A stretch of DNA of 64,000 nt from Leifsonia xyli. Its GTDB lineage: Bacteria > Actinomycetota > Actinomycetes > Actinomycetales > Microbacteriaceae. Positions 60,601-64,000 of this stretch are shown in pieces (position 1 is the first letter of the stretch; each line of letters begins with the position of its first letter). Position numbers and translations under genes: made by a program. Location of the stretch: the NCBI GenBank assembly GCA_003243275.1, contig QFQR01000008.1, positions 13,753 through 77,752 on the forward strand, in the 5' to 3' direction. The notes under the pieces are model-generated. The model did not search any database and was not told the DNA's origin. It was given only the letters and a program-made list of their open reading frames with translations.

Positions 60601-61888
60601 CGAAGGCCGGGCCGAGGGCCGTGTACTCCTCGTTGGTGACCTGGATGGCGGTCGCGCCCGCCTTCGCCCACACCACCTCGTTGCCGACGTCGCGCCGCAG
60701 GGTGGAGCGGTACTCGCTGCCCACCGTCCGGCTCGAGTTGAGCGCCGTGAAGATGCCGTAGTCCTCGCGCACGTGCGAGAGGAACTCGGAGCGCCAGAAG
60801 TACTTGTCGCCGGTCTTGCCGGTGCCCTCGGTGGCGCCGCGGATGTTGGCGGCGAGCGCCCGGTAGTCGCGCGCGTAGAGCGCGTCGGCGCGCGCCATCT
60901 GGTCGAGCGGGGCCAGGAACTCGGCGCTGTAGCTGGTGACGCCGTCGATGGTCTTCGCCGGGCGGTAGAGCAGGTACAGCAGCCCGAACTCCTGCCGGAT
61001 CATCCAGCGGGTGCCGTCGATGATGTAGAACGCGATCGTGTCGAGCTGGGCGCGGGTGAACGCGAGGCTCGTGCCGCGGGCGACATCCGCCCACATCGCC
61101 ACCATCGTGAACAGGGCCATCCCGTAGCCCTCGCTGTAGAGCTGGGCGCCGTGGGCCCAGAAGCTCGCGTCGGGCTGTACGGCCTCCTGCACCGTGCCGG
61201 AGCCGTCGACCTCGACGGTCTGCACGAGGGTGGCGAAGCCGGTGGTGATCTTGGCGAAGTCGCGGGTGGCGACCGCCTCGAAGAGGTAGTTGGTGGTGCG
61301 CCAGGCGCCGTTCGCGCCGGCCGGGTCGAGCTTGCCGGTGTTGTGCTTCAGCGCGACGGCCATCGCGTCGGGGCTGAGCTCCGCGTCGAGGAAGATCGAG
61401 ATGCGACCCATCGCGATCGACTCGCCGATCTCGGTCTCCCACCAGTTGCTGTTGCCGGGGTCGACCGCGTCCCAGTAGAGGAGGGCGCGGTCGGATGCGG
61501 CGAGCACGGCGGGGTCGTTGTAGCCGTCGGCCTGCGGGTCGCGGTACGCCTGCGCGAGTGCCAGCATCCGGTACAGGGCGATGTAGGCCGACCAGGTGGC
61601 GCCGTTCGCGGAGCTCGTGCGGTCGGCGTAGTTGACGTCCGACCAGGAGCCGTCGGGGTTCTGCGAGTCGACGTAGTCGAGCGCTTCCGAGGTGCGGGCG
61701 AGGTAGATGCCGTTGGCGATGATGACATCGTCGCCCTGGGCGAGGTAGTAGTCCTCGATGCGCGAGATCATCGTCGTCACGTCGTCGTCGGGGGTCGCGG
61801 CGGGTGCGGCGGATGCGGTCGAGGCGACGCCGGTCACGCCGAGCGTGAGCGCGAGGGCGGACGCGAGGAAAGTCTTCAGGTGTCTCAT
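57629..61888 (-). CDS. Cell-wall-anchored polysaccharide lyase family 8 enzyme
   Basis: A 1419-residue secreted protein. Signal peptide 1-28 (ends TASA-AP). PL8 lyase ~30-715: NWWETEIG (148-155), likely catalytic Asn193 (GAN), His246 and Tyr255 nine residues apart, then the beta-sandwich modules. Three discoidin/F5-8C-like domains follow (~725-840, 842-968, 981-1120), an Ig-like domain (~1121-1210), a FIVAR-type helical module (1212-1273), another Ig-like domain (1275-1362), and the LASTG sorting motif (1382-1386), a hydrophobic segment and RRRR tail. PL8 lyases cleave hyaluronan, chondroitin or xanthan; neighbours favour xanthan-type substrate. AAGGAG precedes ATG. Confidence 0.85.
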   Translation of the reverse strand: MRHLKTFLASALALTLGVTGVASTASAAPAATPDDDVTTMISRIEDYYLAQGDDVIIANGIYLARTSEALDYVDSQNPDGSWSDVNYADRTSSANGATWSAYIALYRMLALAQAYRDPQADGYNDPAVLAASDRALLYWDAVDPGNSNWWETEIGESIAMGRISIFLDAELSPDAMAVALKHNTGKLDPAGANGAWRTTNYLFEAVATRDFAKITTGFATLVQTVEVDGSGTVQEAVQPDASFWAHGAQLYSEGYGMALFTMVAMWADVARGTSLAFTRAQLDTIAFYIIDGTRWMIRQEFGLLYLLYRPAKTIDGVTSYSAEFLAPLDQMARADALYARDYRALAANIRGATEGTGKTGDKYFWRSEFLSHVREDYGIFTALNSSRTVGSEYRSTLRRDVGNEVVWAKAGATAIQVTNEEYTALGPAFDWYHYPGTTVPYVKETTLGSAGRSGNGGSFTGGVSDGRYSVAVHSLDRASTQAQKSYFYFDDEMVALGAGIRSTNAAPIHTTINQVAAKDNASVDGRAVAAGTDAKLVTNPGWAYNDKVGYVFPTRGAVTVSNKTQTGSYYGEQAQSADAFTLYLDHGVAPTDAGYEYIVLPAASAEETRSYAANPAVTTLRNDTSVQAVRHAGLKRTMATFYRAGSLDLGDGRTLTVSSPAIVMLDESGAAPVVSISNPSQPGLLVDVTLNGAGTAQRGTFVLGSGANLGKTVTAALVADDSNGSAYSASGSSAGHGPSLAGDADSATFWQSAGELPWLRAQLPAGSFATGVDIAWGAEFATRYLVQTSVDGITWVDQKLVQDGAGGDERVQFPATAASYVRVVMLAGASAYSVRELAVSSSVNLALGKPTTASDGTAPDSATDGNLNSRWIADRTGSPDTAWLQVDLGAVTPISAVRLWWEASYASRYKIQVSDNGTSWRDAYTTPAAGDGGMDLVAVNASGRYVRMQTVARALAYGVSLWEFEVFDTDAVLRAPVASGRVNLALGQPTTADSVYNNLTNIVAPMATDGSLTTKWSSSRPTGAAPYTNENWLRVDLGRVRSVSQAVIDWESGNSVDYRVEGSIDGLNWTELRRVQNTGTANHRRDTVDFASAQLRYLRVIGAPATKYGLNIWELEVYGGYSLGCVAPVTAQRGGTAVVQATISPIDANDTFTATSLDPAVAAVVGSPRVDGSGRIEFDLAAGAAGRTSIVISHGNGDEFVACPVTVAVDTAALQQLVDRADALDSTRYTAASWAPLIPALEAAKAALAASGSTQAQIDAAAVALGSALDALAEPGTPTIETSGALVAGGRITVTGTAFEPGTAITVELHSDPVVLGTTTVGAGGAFSLAATIPAGTPAGQHSLVVLAGGTQLATLAVTIRAAVDGGGGTGTGPAGPGTRPLASTGLDAAGIWMGGAAAALLLAAGIVLVTVRRRRSQH

Positions 61889-61948
61889 TGCGGGCTCCTT
61901 CGGCCGAGTGAGAGGTGACGCGCGTCGGGTGCGCGCGCGGTGATGCGA

Positions 61949-61984
61949 CTCCGGGGCGGACGGCTCACGCCCTCCGCCCCGGAG
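61949..61984. other. 12-bp hairpin between binding-protein and lyase genes
   Basis: CTCCGGGGCGGA (61949-61960), 12-nt loop, and TCCGCCCCGGAG (61973-61984) form a perfect stem directly after the binding-protein stop codon. Such stems often protect the 3' end of binding-protein mRNA or partly terminate, lowering expression of the next gene. Confidence 0.7.
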
Positions 61985-61992
61985 CGGGGTGA

Positions 61993-63288
61993 TCAACCCT
62001 TGGCGACGAGGCCGTCGACCTTCTCGGCGGCGGCATCCATGGTCGAGCGGAGCTCGCCCGAGCCCTGCACCGAGGCGCCCCAGGCGTCACGGAAGGCCTG
62101 CCAGATCTCGGTGGCGTTGGCGATGTTGGGCACGTCGACCGTCAGCGGAACCGACTGGGAGAAGGTCTCCAGCAGCGGGTTGGCGGCGAGGTAGTCGCCC
62201 GCGACCTCGGAGAGGTCGGTGCGGATCGGGAACTGGCCGGTCGTCTCGAGCAGCGCGAGGTCGTTGTCGGCGTTCATCGAGAACTTCACGAAGTCCCAGG
62301 CGGTCTGCTTGTTCTCGCAGGAGGTGTAGAGGCCCACGTTCTTCGAGTCGCCGAAGGTGTAGGTCTCCTCCGGCGAGGTGCCGGCAGCGGTCGGCAGCGG
62401 CACGATGCCGTAGTTCACCTTGCCGTCGAAGGCGCCCGCGCCCCACGGTCCGGCGATGCCGAGCGCGGCGACGCCATCCGCGAAGGGGCCAGCCCAGGCG
62501 TCACCGCTGTAGGCCTCCGCCGAGGAGTAGCCCTCCGCGTAGAGGGTCTTCCAGAACTCGAGGGTCTCCATGCCCTCCTTGCTCGTGAAGGTGGCCTTGC
62601 CGTCGGCGACCAGCTGGGTGCCGCCGGAGTTGGCGAGGTAGAACGGGTAGAAGTCGAAGAGCGGGTTGGTGTAGTCACCGGATGCCGGCGGGTAGAGCGT
62701 GAAATCGGCGGCACCGGATGCCTTGATCGCCTTCGCCGCGGCGAGCACGTCGTCGTAGGTGGCGAGCTTCGGGTTCTCGGCGTCGAGGCCGGCCGCCGTG
62801 AACATGTCCTTGTTGTAGTAGAGCATGAACGGGTTGGCCTTCCACGGCACCTGGTAGAGGTTGCCGTCGGGCGAACGGAATCCGTCGGCCGCAGAACCGG
62901 AACGACCGGTGATGAACGACTCCCCGTCGGAGAAGGTCTTCGAGATGTCGACGAGGCCGCCCTGCTTCTGGAACGACGGAACCGCGGCGGGGGCGGTGTT
63001 GTAGACGAGGCACGGGGTGTTGCCGGCGGTGATCGCGGCGGAGATCGCGTCCTCGGAGGACTTGCCGGCCGGGATGGCCTCGGCGGTGACCTTCTGGTCG
63101 GGGTTGTCGGCGTTCCACGCCTCGACGACCTTCTCGGCCCAGGCGATCTCCTGCTCGTTGGTCGAGTACCAGATCTTGATCGGACCGGAGCTGAGCTCGG
63201 ATCCACCCGCCTCGGGACCGCTGGCGCTGCAGGCGGCCAGGGGCAGGGCGACGGCGGCGACCAGTGCGGCTGCTGCATAACGCTTCAT
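61993..63288 (-). CDS. Oligosaccharide-binding lipoprotein
   Basis: A 431-residue extracellular solute-binding protein family 1 member. Lipoprotein signal MKRYAAAALVAAVALPLAAC with lipobox LAAC. Mature region: IKIWYSTNEQEIAWAEKVVEAWNADNPDQKV, NTPCLVYNTAPAAVP, WKANPFMLYYNKDMFTAAGLD, and GPWGAGAFDG. AAGGAG lies before ATG at 63288. It shares its LacI operator type with the two permeases at 53661-55486, making it their likely partner although 6 kb away. Confidence 0.9.
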   Translation of the reverse strand: MKRYAAAALVAAVALPLAACSASGPEAGGSELSSGPIKIWYSTNEQEIAWAEKVVEAWNADNPDQKVTAEAIPAGKSSEDAISAAITAGNTPCLVYNTAPAAVPSFQKQGGLVDISKTFSDGESFITGRSGSAADGFRSPDGNLYQVPWKANPFMLYYNKDMFTAAGLDAENPKLATYDDVLAAAKAIKASGAADFTLYPPASGDYTNPLFDFYPFYLANSGGTQLVADGKATFTSKEGMETLEFWKTLYAEGYSSAEAYSGDAWAGPFADGVAALGIAGPWGAGAFDGKVNYGIVPLPTAAGTSPEETYTFGDSKNVGLYTSCENKQTAWDFVKFSMNADNDLALLETTGQFPIRTDLSEVAGDYLAANPLLETFSQSVPLTVDVPNIANATEIWQAFRDAWGASVQGSGELRSTMDAAAEKVDGLVAKG

Positions 63289-63412
63289 TGCGCGGAACTC
63301 CTTCGTTCGGGAGCCGGATGCTCCCTCGCTGTTTCTCGGTGGTGTCCTCGGGGGACCGGTCATCGCGCCAGGGTCGCGACGTCGGTGCTGTGCCGTGGAC
63401 GGAACAAGCGTT

Positions 63413-63441
63413 AGTAAACCGGTTCTGATCGCGGATGTCAA
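63413..63441 (-). promoter_or_regulatory. Binding-protein/lyase promoter with LacI operator
   Basis: Minus strand TTGACA (63441-63436), 17-bp spacer, TTTACT (63418-63413), with AACCGGTT (63417-63424) over the -10 edge. The 18 bp 63413-63430 match 55527-55544 at 17 positions, and the spacing to -35 is identical. Confidence 0.75.
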
Positions 63442-63556
63442 TTGGCGAGTTCGGATCGGGGAGCGATCTTCGATTTATGCCGAAAACTCAAGGCATGTGA
63501 TCATCTAGCCGAGACTAAACCGTAACTAAACTCATGGTGTGGCATACGCTCACCCC

Positions 63557-63904
63557 ATGCCGATCTCCGAGCTCGCGCCGTTCCTCGTGCTCGTCGCCGT
63601 GGCCGCGCTCGCCGTGGGAGGCATCGCCGTCTCGAGCGCGCGACGTCGCCGCGCGGCGGCATCCGCATCCGCCGCCGCCCCGGCAGGTGACGTCGCGGGC
63701 GCGGGCGACGCCCCCTCCGACACCCCGCCCGCGCTCTGGGGCCTGCATGTGCCGGGAACCCCCGTGCAGCGCATGGCGCGCTCGCTCGCCATCGGCTTCG
63801 CCTCCATCGACCCCGAGGAGACCTCGCAGCTCGTGCGCTCCACCGACGGCGGGGCGAACTGGTACGTGGTGCCGCGCGAGCGCTGGAACGAGGACGCGGA
63901 ATGA
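63557..63904 (+). CDS. Small membrane-anchored hypothetical protein
   Basis: A 115-residue protein with one N-terminal membrane helix (about 8-27), a basic Arg stretch, an Ala-rich linker and a conserved-looking C-terminal part (GTPVQRMARSLAIGFASIDPEETSQL, GGANWYVVPRERW). I take ATG at 63557, 6 bp after TACGCT (63545-63550); an ATG at 63539 would add six residues. Two ACTAAAC copies 11 bp apart lie upstream (63514, 63525). Function unknown. Confidence 0.6.
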   Translation: MPISELAPFLVLVAVAALAVGGIAVSSARRRRAAASASAAAPAGDVAGAGDAPSDTPPALWGLHVPGTPVQRMARSLAIGFASIDPEETSQLVRSTDGGANWYVVPRERWNEDAE

Positions 63905-64000
63905 CCCGATACGGAGAAACCCGGGTCTGCTGAAGGTCTTGGTGACTCTTCCGGTTAGGCCGCGGACGCGGCCCGTGTGGTCATGATGGCTTCGAATTCG
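63905..64000. other. Unassigned window edge
   Basis: About 95 bp after the last gene. I see no complete gene, RNA or clear hairpin; an ATG near 63985 could begin a gene that continues outside the window. Confidence 0.3.

Noticed and set aside
57632..61918. A 1428-codon open frame on the plus strand opposite the PL8 lyase gene
   Set aside because: It is an antisense shadow produced by high GC at third positions: composition is Arg/Gly/Val/Ala-rich with no domains, whereas the minus strand has signal peptide, lyase and anchor motifs.
63905..64000. Possible insertion-sequence end or tRNA at the window edge
   Set aside because: No terminal inverted repeat, transposase motif or cloverleaf could be found in the 95 bp available.

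Overview
The window is 64 kb of very GC-rich, densely packed actinobacterial chromosome. The glyoxylate bypass with a RamB-type regulator, Cys-rich leader coding, F420-type oxidoreductase, MazEF/VapBC modules, many start codons lying 5-7 bp after a TANNNT box, and the very frequent hexamer GGATGC/GCATCC all suit a member of the Microbacteriaceae; this placement is an inference. I see no rRNA, tRNA, insertion sequence, prophage or CRISPR array.

Layout. 0-8.6 kb: housekeeping and stress genes (CDF transporter tail, tadA/upp, a 33-residue Cys-rich leader peptide before a winged-helix regulator, EamA exporter/MarR, a calpain-type cysteine protease, MarR plus photolyase). 8.6-11 kb: pseudouridine catabolism (psuG plus PfkB kinase) and a ParE-type toxin-antitoxin pair. 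11-19.7 kb: a lipid island with an alkyl-DHAP-synthase homologue, a PlsC-like acyltransferase, an SDR, a VapBC module, then a four-gene operon in which a fatty acyl-CoA reductase/HAD fusion is flanked by two paralogous ferritin-like proteins, one with all six di-iron ligands and one with three of them lost. 19.7-30.4 kb: small membrane proteins and regulators, aceA-aceB-adk-like operon opposite ramB, TetR/SDR pairs. 30.4-37.7 kb: a beta-glucoside utilisation operon (GH1, ABC importer, GH5, ROK regulator). 37.7-46 kb: MazEF, a PadR-controlled DrrAB-like exporter, TauE, an atypical Nramp transporter with two PRC-barrel-like partners, a DUF4143 ATPase. 46-52.4 kb: oxidoreductases, NnrD, Dps, UbiB kinase. 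52.5-63.4 kb: a polysaccharide locus (GH130, two permeases, LacI, eukaryotic-type phosphomannomutase homologue, a 1419-residue LAxTG-anchored PL8 lyase, binding protein).

How the genes may work together. The two promoters of the polysaccharide locus share a nearly identical 18-bp operator placed on the -10 box, so one LacI protein probably controls import, depolymerisation and phosphorolysis; GH130 would release mannose-1-phosphate and the phosphomannomutase homologue could convert it to mannose-6-phosphate, suggesting a mannose-containing polymer such as xanthan. The 11-19.7 kb island holds homologues of most enzymes needed for glycerol ether lipids (fatty alcohol supply, acyltransferase, alkyl-DHAP synthase, SDR reductase), plus an unexplained di-iron pair. 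These are the two most interesting systems.

Regulation is visible almost everywhere: over twenty genes have a TANNNT-like box directly before the start codon (leaderless transcripts), many with a palindrome over it. Long intergenic inverted repeats with unrelated stem sequences occur at four places. All functional assignments rest on motifs read by eye; no database search was possible.
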